DNA of 30,859 nucleotides, taken from assembly GCA_038255145.1 (NCBI GenBank), contig JBBSLP010000072.1, positions 1 through 30,859 on the forward strand. The letters are read 5' to 3'. The translations under genes were made by a program, and so were the position numbers. Shown here piece after piece: positions 22,620 to 30,830 of the stretch (position 1 is its first letter; the number at the start of each line of letters is the position of its first letter). A model generated the notes under the pieces. It worked only from the letters and a program-made list of their open reading frames with translations. It was not told where the DNA came from and did no database searches. The DNA is from WHTX01 sp038255145 (GTDB lineage: Bacteria > Actinomycetota > Acidimicrobiia > Acidimicrobiales > CAIXPF01).

Positions 22620-23369
22620 ATGGGGAGACTGGACGGCAAGGTGGCGTTGATCAGTGGGGCGGGCGTGGGGATCGGTCGGGCCACGGCCCACCGCTTCGCC
22701 GCCGAGGGGGCCAAGGTGGTCATCGCCGAGCTCGACGCCACCACGGGGGCGGCGGCCGAGGCCGCCATCAGAACTGCCGGGGGTGATGCCACCTTCGTGG
22801 CCACCGACGTGACCGACGAGGGCTCGGTGCGCGACGCCGTGGCCGCCACCCTGGCCGCCTACGGCCGCCTCGACGTGCTCCACTGCTGCGCCGGTGGTTC
22901 GGTGCCCGAGGACGGCTTCGTCACCGACGTCGACCTCGAGGTGTGGGACCGCACCATCTCCCTCGACCTCGAGGGCGCCGTCCTCTGCTGCCGGGTGGGC
23001 ATCCCCGCCATCATCGAGGCCGGCGGGGGCAGCGTGGTCATGATGTCCTCAACCGCCGCCCTGCAGGCGTGGCCGTCGCACATCTACTCCGCGGCCAAGG
23101 GCGCCATCATCAGCCTGACCCGGTCCATGGCCCGCACGTATGGCCGCAAGGGCGTCCGGGTCAATGCCATCTGCCCGGGCTACATCCTCACCGAGCGGGT
23201 CCTGTCCCGCATGGCCGAGGGCGAGGCCGACGCCCTGGCCCGGCGCCATCCCTACGGCGTGGGACAGCCCGAGGAGATCGCCAACATCGCCCTCTTCCTG
23301 GCTTCGGACGAATCACGCCTGCTCAACGGCACCGCCATCGCCGCCGATGGGGGCATGTCGAGTCACTGA
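22620..23369 (+). CDS. Short-chain dehydrogenase/reductase (SDR)
   Basis: This 249-residue enzyme has LISGAGVGIGRATA (cofactor loop, 10-23), DVTD (63-66) and SSTAAL with S143/S144, followed by Y156 and K160 (YSAAK). The tail LNGTAIAADGGMSSH closes the fold. The usual NNAG is HCCAGG, so the central-strand stabiliser differs. An acidic residue after strand 2 (IAELDA) points to NAD(H). The reaction should be oxidation of a secondary alcohol or reduction of a keto group, with substrate unknown. ATG 22620 starts at the family N-terminus (MGRLDGKVALISG); its ribosome site is weak. The D-aminoacylase-like gene follows 110 bases later on the same strand. Confidence 0.9.
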   Translation: MGRLDGKVALISGAGVGIGRATAHRFAAEGAKVVIAELDATTGAAAEAAIRTAGGDATFVATDVTDEGSVRDAVAATLAAYGRLDVLHCCAGGSVPEDGFVTDVDLEVWDRTISLDLEGAVLCCRVGIPAIIEAGGGSVVMMSSTAALQAWPSHIYSAAKGAIISLTRSMARTYGRKGVRVNAICPGYILTERVLSRMAEGEADALARRHPYGVGQPEEIANIALFLASDESRLLNGTAIAADGGMSSH

Positions 23370-23479
23370 CACGGGTTTGTCGCATCGGCTACGACCTCGC
23401 CAGCACTTGATGGGTGTGTCAAGATCGCCGCAGGGTGCGTCCGGGTGGTCGCACCGCGAGGTCTTGGGGGACCGCCACG

Positions 23480-25195
23480 ATGAGCACGGCCAGCGCCAGC
23501 AGCTACGACATCGTCATCAAGGACGGCTTCATCTTCGATGGCACCGGAGGCCCCCGGGTCCGCGGTGACGTCGCCATCAAGAACGGCGTCATCGCCGCCG
23601 TCGGCCGCATCGACGCCAGCGGGGCCGCCCGGGTCATCGATGCCACGGGCATGCACGTCGCCCCCGGCTTCGTCGACCTGCACACCCACTACGACGCCCA
23701 GATCTTCTGGGACCCGTACTGCACCCTGTCGGGCTGGCACGGCATCACCTCGGTCGCCATCGGCAACTGCGGCTTCGGCTTCGCCCCCGTCGCCCCTGAC
23801 CAGCGTGACTACGCCATGCGCTCCATGACCCGGGTCGAGGCCATCCCCTACGACTCCATGATCAAGGGCATGCCCTGGGACTGGGAGAGCTTCCCCCAGT
23901 ACCTCGACAGCCTGGACCGCACGCCCAAGGCCATGAACATCCTCCCCTACGTGCCCATCGGCCCCATGCTGGTGGCCGTCCTCGGGCTCGAGGGCGCCAA
24001 GTCGGGGCGCATGCCCACCGATGCCGAGCACACGCAGCTCGCCGCCCTGCTCGACGAGGCCATGGATGCCGGGGGCTGCGGCTGGTCGGCCCAGCGACTG
24101 CCGCCCACCGGTCCCGCCGCCGTGCAGCGCGACTGGGACGGCACCCCCATGCCCACGGACATGATGAACGACGAGACCTGTCGGGTCCTGGCCCGGGTGC
24201 TGGCCGCCCGCAACCAGGGCGTGGTGCAGATGACCCTCACCACCTCGGATCCCAAGCACGACATGGCCCACCTCGAGGAGCTCGCCTCCATCTCCGGCCG
24301 GCCCCTGCTGCACAACGTGGTCCAGCCCTTCGCCGACAAGCCCCACATCCACCGCCGGGCCATCGAGTGGTTGGAGCGCTGCCGCGAGCGGGGCATCCCC
24401 GTCTACGGCCAGGGCCTGACCACGGACGCCGGGTTCACCTTCACGTTCGAGGACTGGAACCTCTACGACGACTCCGAGGCGTGGATGGAGGCCACCATGG
24501 GCTCCAAGGACGAGCGGCTGGCCAAGCTGGCCGACCCCGCCCGCCGCCAGGGGCTCAAGGACAACCTGCCCCACGTGGCCACGGCCCCCCTGGGCTCGGT
24601 GACCGTGCTCGGCCCCCGCACGGCGGAGACCGAGCGCTTCCGGGAGATGTCCATCCAGCAGGTGGCCGACCTCACCGGCAAGCACCCCGTCGACGCCATG
24701 TTGGACATCGCCGTGGCCGACAAGCTCGACACCCTGTTCTTCACCGCCCCGCCCATGGGCAACTCCGGGCTGCTCAAAGAGGTCGTGCAGTACCCCTACA
24801 TGCTCTTCGGGGTGTCCGACGGCGGGGCCCACACCAAGTTCCTCACCGCCGGCCGCTACCCGACCGAGACCCTGACCGAGCAGGTCCGCGACAACGGCTG
24901 GGTCAGCTACGAGGAGGCCCACCGCCGCCTGTCGGGCCTGCCCGCCCAGCTGGCCGGCTTCCGCGACCGGGGCACCCTGCGCCAGGGCGGTCCCGCCGAC
25001 GTGGTCGTCTACGACCCCACCAACCTGGCCATCGGCCCCAGCGAGGTCGTCCACGACCTGCCCGGGGGAGAGTGGCGGCGCATCCAGAAGGCGACGGGCT
25101 ACCGCAACGTCATCGTCAACGGTGAGATCACCATCGAGGACGACGCCCAGACCGAGACCTTCTCCGGTCGTCTCCTGCGCCACGGCAAGGGCTGA
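23480..25195 (+). CDS. Amidohydrolase-family protein, N-acyl-D-amino-acid deacylase-like
   Basis: The 571-residue protein has the amidohydrolase layout. An N-terminal beta-sandwich half (DIVIKDGFIFDGTGG to VIDATGMHVAPGFVDLHTH) leads to the metal motif HxH (H68, H70). GNCGF (C97) matches the bridging-Cys position of D-aminoacylases, and FGVSDGGAHTKF supplies a late Asp in the barrel. The C-terminal part (RQGGPADVVVYDP) rejoins the sandwich. By family it should hydrolyse an N-acyl amino acid, hydantoin-like or dihydropyrimidine-like amide. A D-amino acid substrate is likely but unproven. The length exceeds typical D-aminoacylase (about 480) because of inserts in the barrel. ATG 23480 is downstream of GGGGGA. 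A hairpin at 25215-25253 follows. Confidence 0.85.
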   Translation: MSTASASSYDIVIKDGFIFDGTGGPRVRGDVAIKNGVIAAVGRIDASGAARVIDATGMHVAPGFVDLHTHYDAQIFWDPYCTLSGWHGITSVAIGNCGFGFAPVAPDQRDYAMRSMTRVEAIPYDSMIKGMPWDWESFPQYLDSLDRTPKAMNILPYVPIGPMLVAVLGLEGAKSGRMPTDAEHTQLAALLDEAMDAGGCGWSAQRLPPTGPAAVQRDWDGTPMPTDMMNDETCRVLARVLAARNQGVVQMTLTTSDPKHDMAHLEELASISGRPLLHNVVQPFADKPHIHRRAIEWLERCRERGIPVYGQGLTTDAGFTFTFEDWNLYDDSEAWMEATMGSKDERLAKLADPARRQGLKDNLPHVATAPLGSVTVLGPRTAETERFREMSIQQVADLTGKHPVDAMLDIAVADKLDTLFFTAPPMGNSGLLKEVVQYPYMLFGVSDGGAHTKFLTAGRYPTETLTEQVRDNGWVSYEEAHRRLSGLPAQLAGFRDRGTLRQGGPADVVVYDPTNLAIGPSEVVHDLPGGEWRRIQKATGYRNVIVNGEITIEDDAQTETFSGRLLRHGKG

Positions 25196-25214
25196 CCTCG
25201 TCGCTCCGGTCGGT

Positions 25215-25253
25215 CGCCCGGTCATCGTCACGCGTGGTGGCGATGGCCGGGCG
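25215..25253. terminator. 17-bp-stem hairpin between convergent genes
   Basis: The arm 25215-25231 (begins CGCCCGGTCATCG) pairs with 25237-25253 (ends CGATGGCCGGGCG), 15 Watson-Crick plus two G-U pairs, around a five-base loop. It lies between the amidohydrolase stop (25195) and the methyltransferase stop (25269), so it is well placed to terminate both. No U-tract is present. Confidence 0.65.
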
Positions 25254-25268
25254 CCGCGGTCAGGTTGG

Positions 25269-26102
25269 TCAGCGGGCGGTGACGACCCAGGTGGCCGAGC
25301 CCATCCAGATGCCCGCCGAGGTGCGGTGGGCGTCGATCACCGTGCGCAGGGCGGCCCGCAGTCGGTCGACGTAGTGGCGGTCGGGCTCGACGAGCAGGTA
25401 GCCGGTGGGCAGCAGGTGGAGGTAGAAGTCGACCGCCTCCTCGACGTCGCCTCGGCCGATCTGCAGGGGCTCGTCGTGGGGTTCGATCTCCACGTCGACG
25501 AAGCCGGCGCCGCTGAGCAGGGCGGCGATGTGGTCCTTCGACGCGAGCGAGAACGGCCCCGACGGCCCCGACGAGGGTGGTGGGGTCGGGAGCAGCATGG
25601 CGGCGGCGTCACGGGGTCCGGTGACCCAGCCGTTCTCCTCCGGGCTGCGCCAGCACACGAAGCCGAGCCGACCACCGGGCCGCAGGGCCCGGCGCAGGTT
25701 GGCGAAGGCCGCCCCGGGCTCATCGAAGAACATGGTGCCCAGGCGGGAGAAGATGACGTCGAAGCTGGCCGGGGCGAAGGGGTGGCCTCCGGCGTCGGCA
25801 TCGATGAGCGTGATGTTGCCCAGGCCCTCGAGGATGGTGGCGTCATCGGCCACGCCCAGCAGGTCCGCAGCCACGTCGATGCCCGTCACCTGGCCGGTGT
25901 GGGTGACGATGCGGGCCAGCTCTCGGGTGGTGGCCCCGGCGCCACAGCCCACGTCGAGCACCTGCTCGCCCCGACGCACGAGCAGGCGGGCCATCACGGC
26001 CTCGCCCAGGGGCTCGAGCATGTCGTCGAGGGCGGGCTGGAAGGTCACCCAGGGGCCGGTGTCGACCCGGAAGGACCGCCGGGTAGCTGGCGCGTCGCTC
26101 AT
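25269..26102 (-). CDS. Class I SAM-dependent methyltransferase
   Basis: This 277-residue protein has motif I VLDVGCGAG (48-56) for SAM, an acidic end to strand 2 (TGIDVA), and a motif III-like DADAGGHPFAPASFDVIFSRLGTMFF. A DUF/UbiE-type core follows with LRRALRPGGRLGFVCWR. The C-terminal segment (from about 185) supplies a substrate cap. Such enzymes methylate small molecules, often lipids, quinones or phenolics, and the target here is unknown. ATG 26102 was chosen because the frame then begins MSDAPATRRSF with the SAM motif at its usual distance. The downstream quinone oxidoreductase lies on the same strand with a short gap, so the two may be co-transcribed. Confidence 0.88.
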   Translation of the reverse strand: MSDAPATRRSFRVDTGPWVTFQPALDDMLEPLGEAVMARLLVRRGEQVLDVGCGAGATTRELARIVTHTGQVTGIDVAADLLGVADDATILEGLGNITLIDADAGGHPFAPASFDVIFSRLGTMFFDEPGAAFANLRRALRPGGRLGFVCWRSPEENGWVTGPRDAAAMLLPTPPPSSGPSGPFSLASKDHIAALLSGAGFVDVEIEPHDEPLQIGRGDVEEAVDFYLHLLPTGYLLVEPDRHYVDRLRAALRTVIDAHRTSAGIWMGSATWVVTAR

Positions 26103-26124
26103 GGTCGGATGCTACCGACCCCAG

Positions 26125-27099
26125 CTAGATCCGGACGCGGACCACCACCTTGCCCACGGCCTTGCGCTCGTCGAGCAGGCGGAAGGCGTCGACCCCGTCC
26201 TCCAGGGACACGACGGCGCCGATGGGGGGCTTGACGATGCCGGCCTCGATCATGGGCAACAGCTGGCGGTGGATCGAGGGGGCCAGCTCGGGATCGTCGG
26301 CCGCCGCCTCACCCCAGGCCGCGCCGATCAGGCTGACGTTGCGCAGCAGCAGGCGGTTGACCTTGATCTGGGGGATGGTGCCGGCGGCGAAGCCCACCAC
26401 CACCAGGCGACCGAAGCGGGCCAGGCAGCGCACGGCGTCGAGGAAGCGGTCGCCACCGACGGGGTCGTAGACCAGGTCGACGCCCTTGCCCCCGGTCAGG
26501 GCGATCACGTCGTCCTTCCAGTGGTCGCTGATGACCACGACCGCATCGGCGCCGGCCTCCGTCGCCATGGCCACCTTCTCCTCGGTGGACACCAGGCCGA
26601 TGACCAGGGACGCCCCCAGGCCCTTGGCCACCTGGATGCCCGAGGTGCCCACCCCGCCCGACGCCCCCAGCACGAGGACGGTCTCGCCGTCGTGCAGGCC
26701 ACCGCGATGGCCCAGGCAGAAGATGGCCGTCTGGTAATTGAGGACCAGGGAGGCACCCTCGTCGAAGGACAGCTGCTCGGGCAGCAGGAACGTCGAATCC
26801 GGCCGGCACAGGGCCACCTCGGCCAGCGCCGCCCGCCCCCACGAACACACCCGGTCACCGGGCGAGAAGCCCGATCCGGCCGGAGCCGAGCGCACCACCC
26901 CGGCCAGCTCGATGCCGGGCACGAAGGGGGGATCGGGACGGAACTGGTAGAGCCCCCGGGTCTGGAGCAGGTCGGGGAACGCCACCCCGGCCGCCACCAC
27001 CTCGACCACGACGCTGCGCCCGTCGTCGCTCGGTTCGGGACGGTCGACGACGGCCACGCCGTCGGGACCGGTCAGCGACTGGACCTCGAGTGCTCGCAT
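26125..27099 (-). CDS. NADPH:quinone oxidoreductase-like MDR protein (zinc-free)
   Basis: The 324-residue medium-chain reductase has the N-terminal GroES-like half (VVVEVVAAGVAFPDLLQTRGLYQF, FVPGIELAGVV) with no zinc Cys/His set. A Rossmann half follows with VLVLGASGGVGTSGIQVAKGLGA and a LVYDPVGGD loop typical of quinone oxidoreductases. It should transfer hydride from NADPH to a quinone or enone in the cytoplasm. A related actinobacterial group reduces enoyl compounds, so the substrate is open. ATG 27099 starts MRALEVQSLTGPDG, the standard N-terminus; a longer frame upstream has no family similarity. It is transcribed away from the GatC-like gene, so 27100-27172 must contain both promoters. 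Confidence 0.88.
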   Translation of the reverse strand: MRALEVQSLTGPDGVAVVDRPEPSDDGRSVVVEVVAAGVAFPDLLQTRGLYQFRPDPPFVPGIELAGVVRSAPAGSGFSPGDRVCSWGRAALAEVALCRPDSTFLLPEQLSFDEGASLVLNYQTAIFCLGHRGGLHDGETVLVLGASGGVGTSGIQVAKGLGASLVIGLVSTEEKVAMATEAGADAVVVISDHWKDDVIALTGGKGVDLVYDPVGGDRFLDAVRCLARFGRLVVVGFAAGTIPQIKVNRLLLRNVSLIGAAWGEAAADDPELAPSIHRQLLPMIEAGIVKPPIGAVVSLEDGVDAFRLLDERKAVGKVVVRVRI

Positions 27100-27172
27100 G
27101 CCCGGGAGCTTGCCACGCCCCCCGGCCCCGGGCTCGGGTGCAATGCTGGTGCCGATCAGAGGGAGGGTGACC

Positions 27173-27403
27173 ATGGACGAGCAACACGGCCGCGTCGACG
27201 ATGTGGCCCTGGTGGGGGCCATCCTGGCCGGGGCGGGCATCACCCCGTCCGATCGGGAGGTGGCCAGCCTGAGGCGGTTGCTGCCGGGCCTGCGGGCCCA
27301 GGTCGACCGGCTCTACGCGGTGGACACCGGTGACGCCGCTCCCGCTGCCCACCTGCGGGCCGCCGAGATCCTGGGGTCCGCCGAGGAGGCTCACCATGGG
27401 TGA
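27173..27403 (+). CDS. Small GatC/AtzG-like (DUF4089-type) amidase partner
   Basis: The 76-residue helical protein contains DDVALVGAILAGAGITPSD and LRRLLPGLRAQVDRLYAVDTGD. The PGLRAxxDxLY pattern resembles small proteins encoded next to amidases (AtzG, DUF4089), which are distant relatives of GatC and help assemble their amidase. ATG 27173 has GGGAGGG upstream. It overlaps the following amidase by eight bases (27396-27403), so translation is coupled and a complex is likely. The short length, acidic character and lack of catalytic residues argue for a chaperone or subunit. Family assignment is by pattern recognition only and should be confirmed by profile search. Confidence 0.55.
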   Translation: MDEQHGRVDDVALVGAILAGAGITPSDREVASLRRLLPGLRAQVDRLYAVDTGDAAPAAHLRAAEILGSAEEAHHG

Positions 27404-28799
27404 CCACCGCTTCGACGACCTGGCCACCCTCGGCGCCGCTCTGCGTAGCGGCGAGACCACCTCGGTGGCCCTGGTCGAGGCCTACCAGGAGGCGGCCGAC
27501 CGCCTCGATCCCCAGCTGGGGACGTACCTGGCCCGCTTCGACGACGCCGCCCTGGCCGCGGCGGCCGCCGCGGATGCCGAGCTCGCCGCCGGTCACGACC
27601 GGGGGCCGCTGCACGGCATCCCCCTGGGCATCAAGGACATCATCGCCACCGACGAGGGGCCGACCACGGCCCAGTCCCTGGTGCTGGATCCCCACTGGGG
27701 TGAGGGCGGGGATGCCCCCGTGGTGGCCCGGCTGCGGGCCGCGGGCGCCCTGGTGCTGGGCAAGACCACCACCATGGAGTTCGCCATCGGCACGCCCGAT
27801 CGGACCAAGCCCTTCCCGGTGCCCAAGAACCCGTGGAACCCGGGTCACTGGACCGGGGGCTCGTCGTCGGGCACGGGCAACGGCATCGCGGCTGGCCTGT
27901 TCCCCGCCGGGTTGGGCTCGGACACCGGCGGGTCGATCCGCCTGCCCGCGGCCTACAACGGGGTGACCGGGCACAAGCAGACCTATGGGCTGGTGCCCAA
28001 GTGCGGGGTCGTGCCCCTGGGCTTCAGCTACGACCACGTCGGCCCCCTGGCCCGCACGGCCCGGGACTGCGCCACCCTGCTCCAGGTGTTGGCCGGCCCC
28101 CATCCCGACGACCCGACCACGGTGGCCCGACCGCCGACCGACCACACCGCCCTGCTCGACCGGGGGGTGGCCGGCCTGCGCCTGGGTGTGGCCCGGGCCG
28201 CCACCGTGGACGGCGGAGCGTGTGACCCCGGCGTGGCCGCCGACTTCGACGCCGCGTTGGCCGTGCTCGAGGGGGCGGGGGCTGAGCTGGTCGGCGTCGA
28301 CTTCCCCCTGTGGGACGAGCTGCACGACGCCTGCTTCCTGGGCCTGTTCGCCGAGGCCTTCGCCTGGCATCGGGCCACCCTGGCCAGCCGTTGGGAGGAC
28401 TACGGCTACGACACCCGCATGTCCATCGTGCAGGGAGGCCTGCTCAGCGCCGGTGACCACGTGCAGACCCAGCGGGTGCGCCAGGTCGGTCGCGAGCGTG
28501 TGATGGCGCTGTTCGGCCACGTCGACCTGGTGTTGACCCCGACCGCGGGAACGGTGGCCCCCGCGTTCGGAGCCCCGGCCATGGACCGCGAACGCCGGTT
28601 GCGGGCCCTGTTCACCCCACCCTTCAACTCGTTGGGCTTCCCCGCCCTGTCGGTGCCCATGGGCTTCGACGGTGGCCTGCCCACCAGCCTGCAGATCGCC
28701 GGGCCCCCCTTCGAGGACGCCCTGGTGCTGGGCGTGGGCGCCGCCTACCAGGACCTCACCGACTGGCACCGCCAGGTGCCCGAGCTGGCCCGGGGCTGA
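27396..28799 (+). CDS. Amidase-signature hydrolase (GatA/AtzE-like)
   Basis: This 467-residue enzyme has the Ser-cisSer-Lys triad. K80 is in GIPLGIKDII, S156 in WTGGSSSGTGNGIAAG, and S180 in GSDTGGSIRLPAA, with S156 and S180 24 residues apart as in known amidases. It hydrolyses an amide (or carbamate or biuret-like) bond in the cytoplasm. It is not obviously GatA, because the partner upstream is AtzG/DUF4089-like rather than standard GatC and no GatB is present. ATG 27396 has GAGGAGG upstream inside the previous gene. A NodB-type deacetylase follows 12 bases downstream, forming a three-gene operon that probably degrades a nitrogenous compound. Confidence 0.92.
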   Translation: MGDHRFDDLATLGAALRSGETTSVALVEAYQEAADRLDPQLGTYLARFDDAALAAAAAADAELAAGHDRGPLHGIPLGIKDIIATDEGPTTAQSLVLDPHWGEGGDAPVVARLRAAGALVLGKTTTMEFAIGTPDRTKPFPVPKNPWNPGHWTGGSSSGTGNGIAAGLFPAGLGSDTGGSIRLPAAYNGVTGHKQTYGLVPKCGVVPLGFSYDHVGPLARTARDCATLLQVLAGPHPDDPTTVARPPTDHTALLDRGVAGLRLGVARAATVDGGACDPGVAADFDAALAVLEGAGAELVGVDFPLWDELHDACFLGLFAEAFAWHRATLASRWEDYGYDTRMSIVQGGLLSAGDHVQTQRVRQVGRERVMALFGHVDLVLTPTAGTVAPAFGAPAMDRERRLRALFTPPFNSLGFPALSVPMGFDGGLPTSLQIAGPPFEDALVLGVGAAYQDLTDWHRQVPELARG

Positions 28800-28811
28800 G
28801 GGGTGCCGGTC

Positions 28812-29678
28812 ATGGCGGCCAAGGACGTGTCGGTGTGCCTCAGCTTCGACTTCGACGCCATCTCCATCTGGGTCGGTCCCCGGCGCACCCGTTCGCCCAA
28901 CCTCATCGCCCGGGGTGAGTTCGGGGAGGTGGGCGCCAACCGTCTGCTCGATCTGCTCGACGAGCACGACCTACCCAGCACCTGGTTCATCCCCGGCCAC
29001 ACCATCGACACCTTTCCCACCGTGTGCGGGCGGGTGGCGGCGGCCAGCCACGAGGTCGGTTACCACGGCTACTGCCACGAGGCGCCGTCCTCGGCCCGCG
29101 ACGAGGCCGACGAGCGGGCCATCCTCGAGAGGGCCACGGACCGCATCGAGCGGCTCACCGGCCAGGCCCCGGTGGGCCACCGCCTCCCCGGCGGCAACCT
29201 GGGCGAGCGTTGGGTACGGCTGTTGCTCGAGTACGGCTACTCCTACGACTCGTCCATGGCCCCCTCGGACTGCCAACCGACGTGGGTACGCCAGGGCGAC
29301 GCGGTCCGCACCGACGCCGCCTACGGGTTCGGTACCGCCGTCGACCTGGTCGAGCTGCCCTTCGACTGGGTGCTCGACGACTGGCCCTACTTCGCCCCCG
29401 ACGCCGCCCTGGGCCAGGAGGGGCTGCGTTCACCGAACGATGTGTTCGACATCTGGGCCGCCGAGTTCGACCACCTGCATCGCAAGGTGGGCACGGGGGT
29501 GTTCGTGCTGACCATGCACCCGCAGTGCATCGGGCGGGGTAGCCGCATGCTCATGCTCGAGCGGCTGATCGCCCACATGGCCAGCCACGAGGGCGTGCGC
29601 TTCCGCACCATGTCCGATGTGGCCGCCGACTTCCGCGCCGCCTCACCCCCGCCGGGCGCCGTCGCTCCGGCCGAGTAG
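28812..29678 (+). CDS. NodB-type polysaccharide deacetylase family protein (PuuE/PgdA-like)
   Basis: The 288-residue protein has SFDFDA (D13, D15) as the catalytic-base and metal Asp region. HGYCHE gives H85 and H89, the HxxxH metal pair. RLPGGN is the groove motif, and FVLTMHPQ near residue 235 supplies the late His. The IARGEFGEVGANRLLDLLDEHDLPSTWFIPG block is typical of the subgroup containing allantoinase PuuE and Helicobacter-type peptidoglycan deacetylase. It lacks a signal peptide, so a cytoplasmic small substrate (a cyclic amide, ureide or formyl compound) is more likely than a wall polymer. It sits directly after the amidase. ATG 28812 has GAGGGG upstream; GTG 28803 is an alternative. 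Confidence 0.85.
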   Translation: MAAKDVSVCLSFDFDAISIWVGPRRTRSPNLIARGEFGEVGANRLLDLLDEHDLPSTWFIPGHTIDTFPTVCGRVAAASHEVGYHGYCHEAPSSARDEADERAILERATDRIERLTGQAPVGHRLPGGNLGERWVRLLLEYGYSYDSSMAPSDCQPTWVRQGDAVRTDAAYGFGTAVDLVELPFDWVLDDWPYFAPDAALGQEGLRSPNDVFDIWAAEFDHLHRKVGTGVFVLTMHPQCIGRGSRMLMLERLIAHMASHEGVRFRTMSDVAADFRAASPPPGAVAPAE

Positions 29679-29725
29679 TCCTCGGGCCGCTGACAACCGT
29701 TCACCATCGCGACGCGCCCCGACAG

Positions 29726-29754
29726 CCGACCGATCCACTCTTGGTCGCGGTCGG
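29726..29754. terminator. Weak hairpin after the amidase operon
   Basis: CCGACCG (29726-29732) pairs with CGGTCGG (29748-29754) over a 15-base loop. It lies between the deacetylase stop and the crotonase start. The stem is only seven pairs, so this is tentative. Confidence 0.3.
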
Positions 29755-29810
29755 GCCCACCCCCTAGCTTCCGTGCCGGGCCGCCGACCGGCGGCTCCGT
29801 GAGGGGATTG

Positions 29811-30689
29811 ATGCCGTTGCCGGCTATGCAGTTCGAGAACGTGCTCGTGGACCTGGACGGGCCCGTGGCCACCATCACGTTGAACCGGCCCGAGAAGCTC
29901 AACGCCATCAGCGCCGGGCTACGAGACGACCTCTACGAGGCGTTGCGCCAGCTCAACCCCGGTGACGAGGTGCGGGTCATCCGCCTGCGGGCCGCGGGGC
30001 GGGCCTTCTGCCCCGGCTACGACCTCACCCCGGGCACCCAGCCCTACAACGCCCCCGGGCGCACGTCCGAACCCCGGGGCGACGCCCTGGCCGACCAGGG
30101 TGAGTCCCGCATCGGCCGTGACCGCGAGGGGCTGCGGGAGTTGGTCGACGGCTGGCTGAAGATGTGGGGCTACCGCAAGCCCATCATCGCCCAGGTCCAC
30201 GGCGTGTGCCTCTCGGGCGGCCTGGACATGATCGGTGCCTGTGACCTGGTCTTCGCCGCCCGGGGCACCCGTTTCGGCCACCCTGCGGCCCGGGGCATGG
30301 GCATCCCCGTCACCCTGGGCATGCTGCCGGTCAAGATCGGCGCCTCGGCCACCAAGGAGCTGCTGTTCACCGGCGACCTGTTCGATGCCGACGAGGGCCA
30401 TCGCCTCGGCCTGGTCGACCACGTGGTCGAGCCCGACGAGCTCGATGCCCACACCCTGGCCTTCTGCCACCGGGTTGCCCTCAACCCCCTCGACGCCCTG
30501 ACCGTGCACAAGCACGTGACCAACCGCTGGCTGGAGATCAGCGGCCTGCGCCTGGCTGCGTCCGAGGGGGCCGACTTCGACGCCATCTTCCACGAGACCC
30601 CGTCGTTGGGCCGCTTCGAGCAGCTGGCCAGGGAGCGGGGCCTGCGTGGCGCCCTCGACTGGCGCGACGGCCCCTACCGCGGCGCCTGA
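29811..30689 (+). CDS. Enoyl-CoA hydratase/isomerase (crotonase)-fold protein lacking the usual catalytic glutamates
   Basis: The 292-residue crotonase-fold protein has PVATITLNRPEKLNAIS (18-34) and AFCPGYDL (66-72), the first oxyanion loop. HGVCLSGGLDMIGACDL (130-146) is the second oxyanion region, and TRFGHPAARGMGIPV follows. Hydratases have Glu after the Gly-rich loop and Glu in the FGxPE segment; here these are D139 and A159. It may therefore be an isomerase, a hydrolase or a non-hydratase member acting on acyl-CoA. An insert at about 73-105 (TPGTQPYN...GESR) is unusual. GTG 29799, ATG 29811 and ATG 29826 are possible starts; 29811 is chosen for the GAGGGG five bases upstream. Confidence 0.82.
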   Translation: MPLPAMQFENVLVDLDGPVATITLNRPEKLNAISAGLRDDLYEALRQLNPGDEVRVIRLRAAGRAFCPGYDLTPGTQPYNAPGRTSEPRGDALADQGESRIGRDREGLRELVDGWLKMWGYRKPIIAQVHGVCLSGGLDMIGACDLVFAARGTRFGHPAARGMGIPVTLGMLPVKIGASATKELLFTGDLFDADEGHRLGLVDHVVEPDELDAHTLAFCHRVALNPLDALTVHKHVTNRWLEISGLRLAASEGADFDAIFHETPSLGRFEQLARERGLRGALDWRDGPYRGA

Positions 30690-30830
30690 CCCCAGCGCCG
30701 CGCCGCTCGTCGGCGCCACCTAGATGATTGGCTCCAAGGGTTCTGAGCGCTCTGCGCGGTCATCCACCACTTAGCGCGCGAAAGCGTCCATGATCTGCGG
30801 TGAAACCCACCCGGATCTTGGAGGAATCGG

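Noticed and set aside
23406..23423. CTTGA-N8-TCAAG operator upstream of the amidohydrolase
   Set aside because: Five-base arms and no matching promoter boxes; too weak to call.
30695..30716. Terminator hairpin GCGCCG/CGGCGC after the crotonase
   Set aside because: The stem is short, the loop is 10 bases and GGCGCC-like strings are very frequent here.
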